From: Variovorax sp. OV329
GTDB taxonomy: Bacteria > Pseudomonadota > Gammaproteobacteria > Burkholderiales > Burkholderiaceae_C
Reading direction: 5' to 3'
Length of the DNA stretch: 64,000 bases
NCBI RefSeq assembly: GCF_900114785.1
Contig: NZ_FOUG01000004.1
Span: forward strand, 393,110 to 457,109
This document shows positions 8,401 through 17,204 of this stretch, in pieces (the first letter of the stretch is position 1; every line of letters begins with the position of its first letter). The notes beneath the pieces are model-generated. The model did no database searches. It was not told where the DNA came from and saw nothing but the letters and a program-made list of their open reading frames with translations. The position numbers and the translations under genes were made by a program.

Positions 8401-9199
8401 CGGCCAGCGCCCCGAGCCGCTGCGAGACCTCGCTGGCGCAGCCCGACAGGGCACGCGCCAGCGGGCCATCCCAGGCCGTGTCCAGCACGCCCGCCGGACC
8501 GATCACCGTGAGCGCCAGCACGATCGCCCCGGTGTGGTCGAACACCGGCGCCGACATCGCATTGATGCCCGGGATGACCTCGCCCTCGGAGCGGCTGAGG
8601 CCGTGCTTGCGCACCTCGTCCAGGCTGGCCTCGAACTCGTTCCAGGGCGGAACCGCCGGGGCCGGCGGCATGCCGGGCTCGTCGCCGGCACCGCCTCGAC
8701 GGCGCTCTTCCTCCAGCATCTTCTTCACCACCTCGCTGGCCAGGTAGGCACCGAAGATCCGGCCCGACGCGGTGCTGGTGAGCGAGAACACCGTGCCGTG
8801 CCGCATGTTCACATGCACCGGCGAGGGCGACTCCGCCACCCGAACGATGGTCGAGCCGCGCGCCCCCCACACCGCGATCGCCACCGTCTGCCCGATCTGC
8901 TGCGACAGCTCGGCGATCAGCGGCGTGGCCACGTGCACCGGGTTGGCCTGCTGCAGGCTGATCAGCCCCAGCTGCAGCGCCAAGGGCCCAAGCTGATAGT
9001 GGCCATTGCTGCGGTCTTGCTCGATGAGCCCCAGCCGACCGAAACTGACCATGTACGGGTGCGCCTTGGCGGGCGCCATGTCGGCCTCGCGGGCCAGGTC
9101 CTTGAGCGCCATGGGGCGGCCGTGGTGCACCAGCGCCTTCAAGAGCTGGCCGCCCACCTCGATGCTCTGGATGCCGCGCTGGTTGGAGTCAGTGGCCAC
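8384..9199 (-). CDS. IclR-family transcriptional regulator of the homogentisate cluster
   Basis: This 271-residue regulator has an N-terminal winged helix-turn-helix (residues 10-70, ALKDLAREADMAPAKAHPYMVSFGRLGLIEQD) and a C-terminal IclR effector-binding domain (VATPLIAELSQQIGQTVAIAVWG to VLALTVIGP). An insertion of about 25 residues rich in Gly/Pro/Ala (near residues 165-190) interrupts the effector domain. The start is a GTG at 9199. The gene is divergent from the MBL/hydroxylase/hmgA/fahA operon, so it is the natural candidate to control it; repeated AATTCGTT motifs lie between the two starts. Activator or repressor mode cannot be told. Confidence 0.88.
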   Translation of the reverse strand: MATDSNQRGIQSIEVGGQLLKALVHHGRPMALKDLAREADMAPAKAHPYMVSFGRLGLIEQDRSNGHYQLGPLALQLGLISLQQANPVHVATPLIAELSQQIGQTVAIAVWGARGSTIVRVAESPSPVHVNMRHGTVFSLTSTASGRIFGAYLASEVVKKMLEEERRRGGAGDEPGMPPAPAVPPWNEFEASLDEVRKHGLSRSEGEVIPGINAMSAPVFDHTGAIVLALTVIGPAGVLDTAWDGPLARALSGCASEVSQRLGALAVRPAS

Positions 9200-9326
9200 G
9201 GTATTCGCCCCTCAGGAGAAATTCGTTGATACAAAAAGCATTAGACATTATCTGATTGCGGTCCTACACTCCGGCAAAATTCGTTCAATGCGAATTCGTT
9301 TACCTTAGACGAACAGGAGACACACG
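9200..9326. promoter_or_regulatory. Divergent promoter region with three AATTCGTT direct repeats
   Basis: This 127-base AT-richer gap separates the IclR gene from the homogentisate operon. The octamer AATTCGTT occurs three times on the + strand, at 9220-9227, 9278-9285 and 9293-9300; the last two are 15 bases apart, and the third overlaps the palindrome CGAATTCG. Such repetition in a divergent regulator/operon gap suggests operator half-sites. The Shine-Dalgarno AGGAGA of the MBL gene is at 9315-9320. Confidence 0.6.
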
Positions 9327-10292
9327 ATGAGCCAGCAGCCCACCAAGGCATTCGCCAGCCAGGCCGACCTCGAAGAGAAGAAGGTCACGTTCAGCCAGAT
9401 CTCGGAGCACGCCTGGGCGTACACCGCCGAGGGCGACCCGAACACCGGCATCATCATCGGCGACGACGCCGTGCTGGTGGCCGACACGCAGGCCACGCCG
9501 GCCATGGCCGCGGACGTGATCCGCCGCATCCGCGAGGTCACCGACAAGCCCATCAAGTACGTCGTCCTGACGCACTACCACGCGGTGCGCGTGCTGGGCG
9601 CCAGCGCCTACCAGCCCCAGCAGATCATCGCCAGCCAGGACACCTACGACCTGATCGTGGAGCGCGGCGAGCAGGACAAGGCCAGCGAGATCGGCCGCTT
9701 CCCGCGTCTGTTCTCCAACGTGGAGACGGTGCCCCCGGGGATGACCTGGCCCACCATGACCTTCACCGGCAAGATGACGCTGTGGCTGGGCAAGCTGGAA
9801 GTGCAGCTGCTGCAGCTGGGCCGCGGCCATACCAAGGGCGACACCATCGTGTGGCTGCCCGGCGAGAAGGCCCTGCTGTCGGGCGACCTGGTGGAGTTCG
9901 GTGCCACGCCCTACGCGGGCGACGCCTACTTCAAGGACTGGCCGCAGACGCTGGACAACCTCGCCGCGCTCAAGCCAAAAGTGCTGGTGCCCGGCCGTGG
10001 CGCGGCGTTGACCACGCCGGAGGAAGTGAGCAAGGGCCTGAGCGAAACGCGCGACTTCATCGCCGACATGCACGCCTCGGTGAAGGCCGGCGTGGCCGCG
10101 GGCAAGGACCTGAACGCGGTCTACAAGGACACCTACGCGGCGCTCAAGCCCAAGTACGGCCACTGGGTCATCTTCGACCACTGCCTGCCCTTCGACGTGA
10201 CGCGCTGCTACGACGAGTCGACGAAGCACGTCGACCCGCGCATCTGGACGGCCGAGCGCGACGTGGAGATGTGGAAGGCGCTGGAAAACTGA
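9327..10292 (+). CDS. MBL-fold metallo-hydrolase of the homogentisate operon
   Basis: This is a 321-residue metallo-beta-lactamase-fold protein. The first metal motif, normally HxHxDH, reads THYHAVRVLG, so the two outer histidines remain but the Asp and His of the second metal site are replaced by Val and Arg. Later elements GRGHTKGDTIVWLPGEKALLSGDLVE supply another His and Asp. This suggests a changed or single-metal site. It is the first gene of the operon, 25 bases before a flavin hydroxylase, and carries no export signal. A hydrolase acting on an ester or thioester precursor of the aromatic substrate would fit, but that is speculation. Confidence 0.82.
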   Translation: MSQQPTKAFASQADLEEKKVTFSQISEHAWAYTAEGDPNTGIIIGDDAVLVADTQATPAMAADVIRRIREVTDKPIKYVVLTHYHAVRVLGASAYQPQQIIASQDTYDLIVERGEQDKASEIGRFPRLFSNVETVPPGMTWPTMTFTGKMTLWLGKLEVQLLQLGRGHTKGDTIVWLPGEKALLSGDLVEFGATPYAGDAYFKDWPQTLDNLAALKPKVLVPGRGAALTTPEEVSKGLSETRDFIADMHASVKAGVAAGKDLNAVYKDTYAALKPKYGHWVIFDHCLPFDVTRCYDESTKHVDPRIWTAERDVEMWKALEN

Positions 10293-10317
10293 GTCGAGGC
10301 GGGAAGGCCGCATCGCC

Positions 10318-12012
10318 ATGAACCTGAAGGACTTCGCCGCCGCTGCCGCCGCCGACGCGGCCGGCCCACTCGACTATCAGCAAGTCGCGTTCGACTACGT
10401 TCGCCACGCCGACCAGGACGCCGCCGTGCCGGGGCGCCGCCCGGTGGTCGTGGTGGGCGCCGGCCCGGTGGGCCTGGCCCTGGCCATCGACCTGGCGCAG
10501 AAGAAGGTGCCGGTGCTGGTGCTGGAAGGCGGCAGTGCGCTGTCCACCGGCTCGCGGGCCATCTGCTTCGCCAAGCGCACGCTGGAGGTCTTCGACCGGC
10601 TGGGCTGCGCCGACCGCATGGTGGACAAGGGCGTGTCGTGGAAGGTGGGCCGGGTCTACTTCGGCACCGAGGAGGTGTACCGCTTCGACCTGCTGCCCGA
10701 GGCAGGCCACGAGCGCCCGGCCTTCATCAACCTGCAGCAGTACTACGTCGAAGGCTACCTGGTGCAGCAGGCGGCACAGCTTCCAAACATCGAGCTGCGC
10801 TGGCACAACAAGGTGACCGGCCTGGTGCAGCAGGACGACGGCGTGCGCCTGACCATCGAGACGCCCGAGGGCCGCTACGAGCTGGACGCCGACTACGTGG
10901 CGGCCTGTGACGGCTCGCGCTCGCAGCTGCGGGCGCTGCTGGGACAGGAGGCCAAGGGCCGCGTGTTCCGCGACCGCTTCCTGATCGCCGACATCTCGAT
11001 GGACGTGGAACTGCCGACCGAGCGCCGCTTCTGGTTCGCGCCGCCCTTCCATCCTGGCCAGAGCGTGCTGCTGCACAGGCAGGCCGACGGCATGTGGCGC
11101 GTGGACTTCCAGCTCGGCTGGGACGCCGACCCGGTGGCCGAGCGCCAGCATGAGCGCATCCGGCCGCGGGTGCGGGCCCTGCTCGACAGCATCGGCCACC
11201 CGCAGGCGCAGTTCGAGATCGGCTGGGCGAGCGTCTACACCTTCGCCTGCCAGCGCATGGAGCGCTTCCGCCACGGCCGCGTGCTCTTCGCCGGCGACAG
11301 CGCGCACGGCGTGTCGCCCTTCGGTGCGCGCGGCGCCAACTCGGGCGTGCAGGACGCGGAGAACCTGGCGTGGAAGCTCGCCGCCGTGCTGCGCGGCGAG
11401 GCCCCGCCCACGCTGCTGGACAGCTACGGCAGCGAGCGCGAATACGCGGCCGACGAGAACATCCGCCACTCGACCCGTGCCACCGACTTCATCACGCCCA
11501 AGAGCGAGGTGAGCCGGCTGTACCGCGACGCGGTGCTGGCGCTGTCGAACAAGCATGTGTTCGCGCGCACGCTGGTCAACAGCGGACGGCTCTCGACCGC
11601 CACCGTGCTGCGTGGCTCGCCGCTGAGCGCGCCGGATGCGGATGCCTTCGCCGGCGCCATGGTCCCCGGCGCCTCGGCCGCCGATGCGCCGGTGCTGCGC
11701 GCCGATGGCAGCACGGGCTGGCTGCTGCGCTCGCTCGCGCCGCACCAGTTCAACCTGCTGGTCTTCGGCGAGGGCGATGGCAAGACGCGCGTGGACGCGC
11801 TGGGTGCCCAGGTGAACGTGGTGCGGATTCCGCTCGACGAGGCCCACACGGTCGCCGCTCAGCGCTTCGACGCGCAGCCCGGCACCGCCTACCTGCTGCG
11901 CCCCGACCAGCACGTGTGCGCGCGCTGGCGCCATGCCGATGCACAGGCGATCGGCGCCGCACTGGAGCGCGCGCTGGGCCGCGTGCCCGCGCCCGAGCGC
12001 GCAGCCGCTTGA
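10318..12012 (+). CDS. FAD-dependent aromatic hydroxylase (possible 3-hydroxyphenylacetate 6-hydroxylase)
   Basis: This 564-residue group A flavoprotein monooxygenase is of the MhpA/phenol-hydroxylase type. The Rossmann FAD motif is VVVVGAGPVGLALAIDLAQK (near residues 43-62), the DG motif is YVAACDGSRSQLRALLG, and the GD motif is VLFAGDSAHGVSPFGARGANSG. A C-terminal thioredoxin-like domain follows. Between an MBL protein and hmgA/fahA, the expected product is homogentisate, which points to ring hydroxylation of a hydroxyphenylacetate. The partner is probably the 66-residue protein encoded next, as in the two-component MhaAB hydroxylase reported from Pseudomonas putida. The exact substrate is inferred from context. 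Confidence 0.8.
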   Translation: MNLKDFAAAAAADAAGPLDYQQVAFDYVRHADQDAAVPGRRPVVVVGAGPVGLALAIDLAQKKVPVLVLEGGSALSTGSRAICFAKRTLEVFDRLGCADRMVDKGVSWKVGRVYFGTEEVYRFDLLPEAGHERPAFINLQQYYVEGYLVQQAAQLPNIELRWHNKVTGLVQQDDGVRLTIETPEGRYELDADYVAACDGSRSQLRALLGQEAKGRVFRDRFLIADISMDVELPTERRFWFAPPFHPGQSVLLHRQADGMWRVDFQLGWDADPVAERQHERIRPRVRALLDSIGHPQAQFEIGWASVYTFACQRMERFRHGRVLFAGDSAHGVSPFGARGANSGVQDAENLAWKLAAVLRGEAPPTLLDSYGSEREYAADENIRHSTRATDFITPKSEVSRLYRDAVLALSNKHVFARTLVNSGRLSTATVLRGSPLSAPDADAFAGAMVPGASAADAPVLRADGSTGWLLRSLAPHQFNLLVFGEGDGKTRVDALGAQVNVVRIPLDEAHTVAAQRFDAQPGTAYLLRPDQHVCARWRHADAQAIGAALERALGRVPAPERAAA

Positions 12013-12023
12013 AGGACATCGAG

Positions 12024-12224
12024 ATGAGCAGCACCCAGCACCTGATCACCGACGCGCACCTGGAGTCGCCCGACGACTTCTACGAGGCATTGATCGAGGC
12101 CCACCAGGGCCTGAGCACCGAGCAGAGCCATGCGCTCAACGCGCGCCTGGTGCTCCTTCTGGCCAACCACATCGGCGCGCTGCCGGTCCTGCGCGAGGCG
12201 CTGGCCGCCGCGCGCGAGGCCTGA
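12024..12224 (+). CDS. DUF2783 small protein, possible hydroxylase coupling subunit
   Basis: This is a 66-residue acidic, soluble protein with the segments DDFYEALIEAHQGL and ALNARLVLLLANHIG, recognisable as DUF2783. It begins 11 bases after the flavin hydroxylase gene and ends 33 bases before hmgA, so it is part of the operon. Its position and size match the small coupling protein MhaB that accompanies the P. putida 3-hydroxyphenylacetate 6-hydroxylase MhaA. I recall this resemblance from the literature and have not tested it by alignment. Confidence 0.75.
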   Translation: MSSTQHLITDAHLESPDDFYEALIEAHQGLSTEQSHALNARLVLLLANHIGALPVLREALAAAREA

Positions 12225-12257
12225 ATCCATCATCCATTCGACGACGAGAGCACCGCC

Positions 12258-13574
12258 ATGAGTTCTTCCCACACCACGGAGCGCCGCTACCAGAGCGGCT
12301 TCGGCAACGAGTACGCCACCGAGGCGGTGGCCGGTGCGCTGCCGCAGGGCCGCAACAGCCCGCAGCGCGCGCCCTTCGACCTGTACCCCGAGCTGATCTC
12401 CGGCACTGCCTTCACCGCGCCGCGGCACGAGAACCGCCGCAGCTGGGTGTACCGCCGCCAGCCCTCGGTGGTGGCCGGCCGCTACAAGCCTTATGCGCAA
12501 GCGAGCTGGCGCACCGGCGGCGACCGCGAGGTGGCCGTGCCGCCCGAGCCGATGCGCTGGCACCCGGCGCCGCTGCCGGCCAATGTCGCCGACATCGACT
12601 TCGTCGACGGCGTGCACACGCTGGCCGCCAACGGTGATGCCGACGCGCAGCTGGGCATCGCGGTCCACATGTACCTGGCCGGCCGCTCGATGGAGAAGCG
12701 CGCCTTCGTCAATGCCGACGGCGAGATCCTCTTCGTGCCGCAGCAGGGCCGCCTGGTCATCACCAGCGAGATGGGCGTGCTGGAGGTGAAGCCGGGCGAG
12801 ATCGCCCTGGTGCCGCGCGGCGTCGTGTTCAAGGTGGCGCTGCCCGACGGCCCCTCGCGCGGCTACCTGTGCGAGAACTACGGCGCGCAGTTCCGCCTGC
12901 CGGAGCTGGGCCCCATCGGCTCCAACGGCCTGGCCAACGCACGCGACTTCCAGGCGCCCGTGGCCGCCTACGAGCACGAGGGCGAGGTCGCCTACGAACT
13001 GGTGAAGAAGTTCGGCGGCCGCTTCTGGACCGCGCCCACCAGCCACTCGCCTTTCAACGTGGTGGCCTGGCACGGCAACCTCTCGCCGGTGAAGTACGAC
13101 ACGGTCAACTTCATGACCATCGGCTCGATCAGCTTCGACCATCCCGATCCGTCCATCTTCACCGTGCTCACCTCGCCCAGCGACACGCCCGGCACGGCCA
13201 ACTGCGACTTCGTCATCTTCCCGCCGCGCTGGCTGGTGATGGAGAACACCTTCCGTCCGCCCTGGTACCACCGCAACGTGATGAGCGAGTTCATGGGCCT
13301 GGTGTATGGCGAGTACGACGCCAAGCCGGGCGGCTTCAAGCCCGGCGGCGCCAGCCTGCACAACGCCATGGTGCCGCACGGCCCCGACGAGGAAGCCTTC
13401 GACAAGGCCAGCCACATGGACCTCAAGCCGCAGAAGCTGGACAACACGCTGGCCTTCATGTTCGAGAGCCGCTATCGCTTCATTCCCACCGAGGCCGCGC
13501 TGAACAGCCCGGTGCTCGACGACGACTACGCCGACTGCTGGGCTGGCCTCAAGGACCAGTTCAAGCCCGCCTGA
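12258..13574 (+). CDS. hmgA: Homogentisate 1,2-dioxygenase
   Basis: This Fe(II) enzyme opens the homogentisate ring to maleylacetoacetate. The 438-residue protein has the family N-terminus [14 protein letters not shown]. The iron ligands lie in [24 protein letters not shown] (His and Glu) and [14 protein letters not shown] (His). The length is normal. It precedes fahA by 31 bases. No maleylacetoacetate isomerase gene is seen in the cluster; that step must be supplied elsewhere or be glutathione-dependent and non-enzymatic. Confidence 0.97.
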   Translation: MSSSHTTERRYQSGFGNEYATEAVAGALPQGRNSPQRAPFDLYPELISGTAFTAPRHENRRSWVYRRQPSVVAGRYKPYAQASWRTGGDREVAVPPEPMRWHPAPLPANVADIDFVDGVHTLAANGDADAQLGIAVHMYLAGRSMEKRAFVNADGEILFVPQQGRLVITSEMGVLEVKPGEIALVPRGVVFKVALPDGPSRGYLCENYGAQFRLPELGPIGSNGLANARDFQAPVAAYEHEGEVAYELVKKFGGRFWTAPTSHSPFNVVAWHGNLSPVKYDTVNFMTIGSISFDHPDPSIFTVLTSPSDTPGTANCDFVIFPPRWLVMENTFRPPWYHRNVMSEFMGLVYGEYDAKPGGFKPGGASLHNAMVPHGPDEEAFDKASHMDLKPQKLDNTLAFMFESRYRFIPTEAALNSPVLDDDYADCWAGLKDQFKPA

Positions 13575-13605
13575 GCCAGAGCCTGCCCAACACGAAGAGA
13601 TCCAC

Positions 13606-14874
13606 ATGTACGACATCGACGCCACCCACGACCCCGAGCTCAAGAGCTGGGTTGCCTCCGCCAACGAGACCGGCGCGGAATTCCCCATCCAGAACCTGCC
13701 CTTCGGGCGTTTCCGTCCGGCCGGCAGCAACGGCGGCTGGCGCATCGGCGTGGCCATCGGCGACCAGGTGCTGGACCTGCGCGTGGCCGGCGTGATCGAC
13801 ACCGACGACATGAACGCCCTGATGGCGGCGAAGCCCGAGGAGCGCCAGGCCCTGCGCCGTCGCATCTCCGAAGGCCTGCGTGAAGGCAGCGGCGACAAGG
13901 CTGCCTGGTCCGAGGCGCTGCTGGCGCAGGCCCAGTGCGAGTTCACCGTGCCCTGCAAGGTCGGCGACTACACCGACTTCTACACCGGCATCCACCACGC
14001 CACCACCATCGGCAAGCTCTTCCGCCCCGACCAGCCGCTGATGCCCAACTACAAATGGGTGCCCATCGGCTACCACGGCCGCGCCAGCTCCATCGTGGTG
14101 AGCGGCCAGGACTTCAAGCGCCCCAAGGGCCAGACCAAGGCGCCTGACGCAGCCGAGCCCAGCTACGGCCCCTGCAAGCGCCTGGACTACGAGCTGGAGC
14201 TGGCCTTCTACGTCGGCGCCGGCAACGCGCTGGGCGAGCCGGTGCCCATGGCCGAGGCCGAGTCGCACCTGTTCGGCGTGGGCCTGATCAACGACTGGTC
14301 GGCGCGCGACATCCAGGCCTGGGAATACCAGCCGCTGGGCCCCTTCCTGTCGAAGAATTTCGCCTCCACCGTGTCGCCCTGGATCGTGACCATGGAAGCG
14401 CTCGCTCCCTTCCGTTCCGCTTTCACGCGCGCCGAAGGTGATCCGCAGCCGCTGCCCTACCTCGACTCGCCCGGCAACCGCGAGCGCGGCCAGCTGGACA
14501 TCACGGTCGAGGTGCTGCTGCAGACCGCGAAGATGCGCGAAGCAGGCACGGCCCCGCATCGGCTGACCAAGGGCAGCGTCGCCGAGGCGGCCTACTGGAC
14601 CGCCGCGCAGCTGGTGGCGCACCACACGGTGAACGGTTGCAACCTGCAGCCGGGCGACCTGCTGGGCTCGGGCACGCTGTCGGGCCCCACGCCGGATGCC
14701 TGCGGCTCGCTGATCGAACTCACGCTGGGCGGCAAGCAGTCCATCGAATTGCCCAACGGCGAGAAGCGCACCTTCCTGGAAGACGGCGACACGCTCATCC
14801 TGCGCGGCTGGTGCGAGCGCGACGGCGCGGTGCGCATCGGCTTCGGCGAAGCGCGCGGCACGGTTCGCGAATAA
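13606..14874 (+). CDS. fahA: Fumarylacetoacetase
   Basis: This enzyme hydrolyses fumarylacetoacetate to fumarate and acetoacetate, the final step of homogentisate breakdown. The 422-residue protein has the two-domain FAH structure: an SH3-like N-terminal part (FGRFRPAGSNGGWRIGVAIG) and the catalytic part. Metal and catalytic residues sit in DYTDFYTGIHHATTIGKLF, LDYELELAFYVG and LINDWSARDIQAWEYQPLG followed by FLSKNFA. The start is the ATG at 13606, soon after AAGAGATCC. It is the last gene of the operon. Confidence 0.97.
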   Translation: MYDIDATHDPELKSWVASANETGAEFPIQNLPFGRFRPAGSNGGWRIGVAIGDQVLDLRVAGVIDTDDMNALMAAKPEERQALRRRISEGLREGSGDKAAWSEALLAQAQCEFTVPCKVGDYTDFYTGIHHATTIGKLFRPDQPLMPNYKWVPIGYHGRASSIVVSGQDFKRPKGQTKAPDAAEPSYGPCKRLDYELELAFYVGAGNALGEPVPMAEAESHLFGVGLINDWSARDIQAWEYQPLGPFLSKNFASTVSPWIVTMEALAPFRSAFTRAEGDPQPLPYLDSPGNRERGQLDITVEVLLQTAKMREAGTAPHRLTKGSVAEAAYWTAAQLVAHHTVNGCNLQPGDLLGSGTLSGPTPDACGSLIELTLGGKQSIELPNGEKRTFLEDGDTLILRGWCERDGAVRIGFGEARGTVRE

Positions 14875-14911
14875 GCCGCCCGATAGTCGCCGTCAGCGGG
14901 GCTAACCCTAG

Positions 14912-14942
14912 CTGGCTGCGACTTCCTTCACACTATATAAAA
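14912..14942 (+). promoter_or_regulatory. Candidate promoter for the secreted alpha/beta hydrolase gene
   Basis: The short AT-rich sequence TATATAAAA at 14934-14942 stands out in GC-rich surroundings, about 90 bases before the start at 15030. Read as a -10 element (TATAAA, 14936-14941), the matching -35 would be the weak TGGCTG near 14913. No terminator for the fahA operon was recognised in this 155-base gap. Confidence 0.3.
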
Positions 14943-15029
14943 CTGGCGGCGAGCCTTTCGCAGCCGGCTTGTTGGTCAGTGCTCCTGCTGCGGTCAGAAC
15001 AACCCCAAGACTTTGGTCAGGAGACATCG

Positions 15030-17204
15030 ATGCAAGTTCGAGCGTTCGTGCGGCGCGCGCGCCGCCTGCTGCCGCTGGCCGCGCTGGTCGCGGTTCCCGC
15101 CCTGTCGCTGGCCGCAGGCGTCAGCGTGAAGATGGACTTCGACAGCCCGTCCACCAGCCCCTTCCCCAGCGACCGCTTCACGGTGCCGGACTGGACGCAG
15201 AACACCTTCCGGCGCGTGAAGCTGCCCAAGCCGGACTGCGCGGTGCGCGTGTCCGACTGCCAGGACATCGACGTCATCAACACGCTGGACGGCTTCAACA
15301 CCCAGCCGCGCATCACCGTCCCCTTCACCGGCGACATCGACCCGGCCACCGTCAACAGCGACACGCTGTACCTGCTGAACCTGGGCGACACGCTCTCGGG
15401 CCGCGGCTTCGGGCAGGAGGTGGGCATCAACCAGGTGTCGTGGGACGTGGCGAGCAAGACGCTGGTGGCGGAATCGGACGAGCTGCTGCAGGAGCACACC
15501 CGCTACGTGCTGGTGATCACCAACGGCATCCGCGACGCACAGGGCAAGCGCATCGAGGGTGGCCGCTACGGCAACCTGGGCAAGGACAACGACCGCGACC
15601 GCGATCGCGATCACGACCGTGACCGCGACACCATGGACTACCGCCGGCAGCTGCAGGAGGCCGACCGCTGGGTCCGCCCCGAGCGCAACGCCGTGGTGGG
15701 CCTGAGCCTGTTCACCACGCAGAGCATCAGCGCGGACCTGCGCAAGATCCGCGACCAGATCCGCCGCTCCAACCCCGCGCCGCTGAACTTCATGATCGGC
15801 AACTCGGGCAGCGTGCGCGCGGTGTTCCCGGTGGCCGGCCTCACCGGCATCCAATGGAACCGCCAGACCGGCACGGCGCCGGCCTTCACGTCGTCCTTCG
15901 TGCCGACGCCGGCGCTGCAGGTGGTGCCGGGGGCCGTCGGCCGCGTGGCCTTCGCCACCTTCCGTTCGCCCGACTACATGAACGCGGAGCGGGTCATCCC
16001 CGCCACCGGCACCCTGCTCGGGCAGCCTTCGCCGCAAGGCAGCAACGACCTGCTGGTCGAGATCTTCCTGCCCAGCGGCGCGCGCCCGGCGGGCGGCTGG
16101 CCAGTGGCGCTCTTCGGCCACGGCTTCACCGACAGCATGTACGGCGCGCCGTGGACGGTGGCCTCGGTCTTCGCCTCGCGCGGCATCGCCACCATGGCGA
16201 TCAGCGTGGTGGGCCACGGCGGCGGCGCGCAGGGCACGCTCAACGTGCTGCCGACCGGGGGCGCGCCGGTGGTGCTGCCTTCGGGTGGCCGCGGCTTCGA
16301 CCAGGACGGCAACGGCACCATCGATTCCACCGAGGGCGTGGGCGCGGTGGGCGCGCAGACCATCGTCTCCAGCCGCGACGGCCTGCGCCAGACGGTGGTG
16401 GACCTGATGCAGCTGGTGCGCCAGATCCAGGCGGGCATCGACGTGGAGGGCGACGGTTCGGTGGACATCGACCGCAACCGCATCTACTACGCGGGCCAGT
16501 CCTTCGGCGGCATCTACGGCACCATCTTCCTGGGCGTGGAAGGCGCGGTGCGTGCCGGCGTGCCCAACGTGCCGGGTGGCTCCATCACCGAGGTGGCGCG
16601 CCTGGGCGCCTTCCGGCCGCTGACCGGCCTGGCGCTGGCCACGCGCCAGCCGCAGCTGCTGAACCTGCCGCCGACGCAGGCGCTGCCGATCCCGGTGAAT
16701 TTCAACGAGAACATCCCGCTGCGCAATGTGCCGCCGCTGGTCAACAACGTGCCGGGCGCGGCCGCGATCCAGCTGGTGCTGGAGAACAACGAGTGGGTGC
16801 AGCAGACCGGCAACCCGGTGAGCTACGCGCCCTACATCCGCAAGCAGCCGCTGCCGGGAAACGTGGCCAAGCCGGTGATCCTGCAGTTCGCCAAGGGTGA
16901 CCAGACGGTGCCCAACCCGACCACCACCGCGATCCTGCGGGCGGGGCAGCTGCAGGACCGGGCGCTGTTCTATCGCAACGACCTGGCCTTCGCGGCCAAC
17001 GCAGGGATTCCGAAGAACCCGCACACCTTCCTGACCAACATCGGTGTCGCGGCGGCTGCGCCGCTGGCGGTGGCGGCGCAGACGCAGATTGCGCTGTTCT
17101 TCGCGACCGATGGCGCGACGGTGATCGACCCGGATGCAGCCGGCCCGCTGTTCGAGATGCCGGTCGTGCCGCCGCTGCCGGAGACGCTGAACTTCCTGCC
17201 TTGA
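15030..17204 (+). CDS. Secreted alpha/beta-hydrolase of unknown substrate
   Basis: This 724-residue protein has a Sec signal peptide (residues 1-30, ending in PALSLAAG). An N-terminal Ig-like/big domain follows (PRITVPFTGDIDPATVNSDTLYLL), then a charged Asp-Arg linker at residues 188-200. The C-terminal alpha/beta-hydrolase domain has the nucleophile elbow GQSFGG (Ser491), and the oxyanion-type sequence PVALFGHGFTDSM stands before it. A Gly/Asp-rich FDQDGNGTIDSTEG segment resembles an EF-hand-like calcium loop. A good Shine-Dalgarno, TCAGGAGAC, sets the start. The substrate could be an extracellular polyester or ester, but nothing in the sequence identifies it. It is convergent with the M20 gene with no bases between the stop codons. 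Confidence 0.8.
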   Translation: MQVRAFVRRARRLLPLAALVAVPALSLAAGVSVKMDFDSPSTSPFPSDRFTVPDWTQNTFRRVKLPKPDCAVRVSDCQDIDVINTLDGFNTQPRITVPFTGDIDPATVNSDTLYLLNLGDTLSGRGFGQEVGINQVSWDVASKTLVAESDELLQEHTRYVLVITNGIRDAQGKRIEGGRYGNLGKDNDRDRDRDHDRDRDTMDYRRQLQEADRWVRPERNAVVGLSLFTTQSISADLRKIRDQIRRSNPAPLNFMIGNSGSVRAVFPVAGLTGIQWNRQTGTAPAFTSSFVPTPALQVVPGAVGRVAFATFRSPDYMNAERVIPATGTLLGQPSPQGSNDLLVEIFLPSGARPAGGWPVALFGHGFTDSMYGAPWTVASVFASRGIATMAISVVGHGGGAQGTLNVLPTGGAPVVLPSGGRGFDQDGNGTIDSTEGVGAVGAQTIVSSRDGLRQTVVDLMQLVRQIQAGIDVEGDGSVDIDRNRIYYAGQSFGGIYGTIFLGVEGAVRAGVPNVPGGSITEVARLGAFRPLTGLALATRQPQLLNLPPTQALPIPVNFNENIPLRNVPPLVNNVPGAAAIQLVLENNEWVQQTGNPVSYAPYIRKQPLPGNVAKPVILQFAKGDQTVPNPTTTAILRAGQLQDRALFYRNDLAFAANAGIPKNPHTFLTNIGVAAAAPLAVAAQTQIALFFATDGATVIDPDAAGPLFEMPVVPPLPETLNFLP
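15591..15629. repeat. Imperfect GACCGC/GATCGC hexamer repeat inside the hydrolase gene
   Basis: About six imperfect 6-base units (GACCGC, GATCGC, GATCAC, GACCGT) encode alternating Asp-Arg with one Asp-His, at residues 188-200 of the secreted hydrolase. Six-base units keep the frame if the number changes. It forms a highly charged linker between the N-terminal and catalytic domains. Confidence 0.7.

Noticed and set aside
15591..15629. Short tandem repeat considered as part of a CRISPR-like or regulatory array
   Set aside because: Units are six bases, in frame and encode an Asp-Arg linker inside a gene; there are no spacers.
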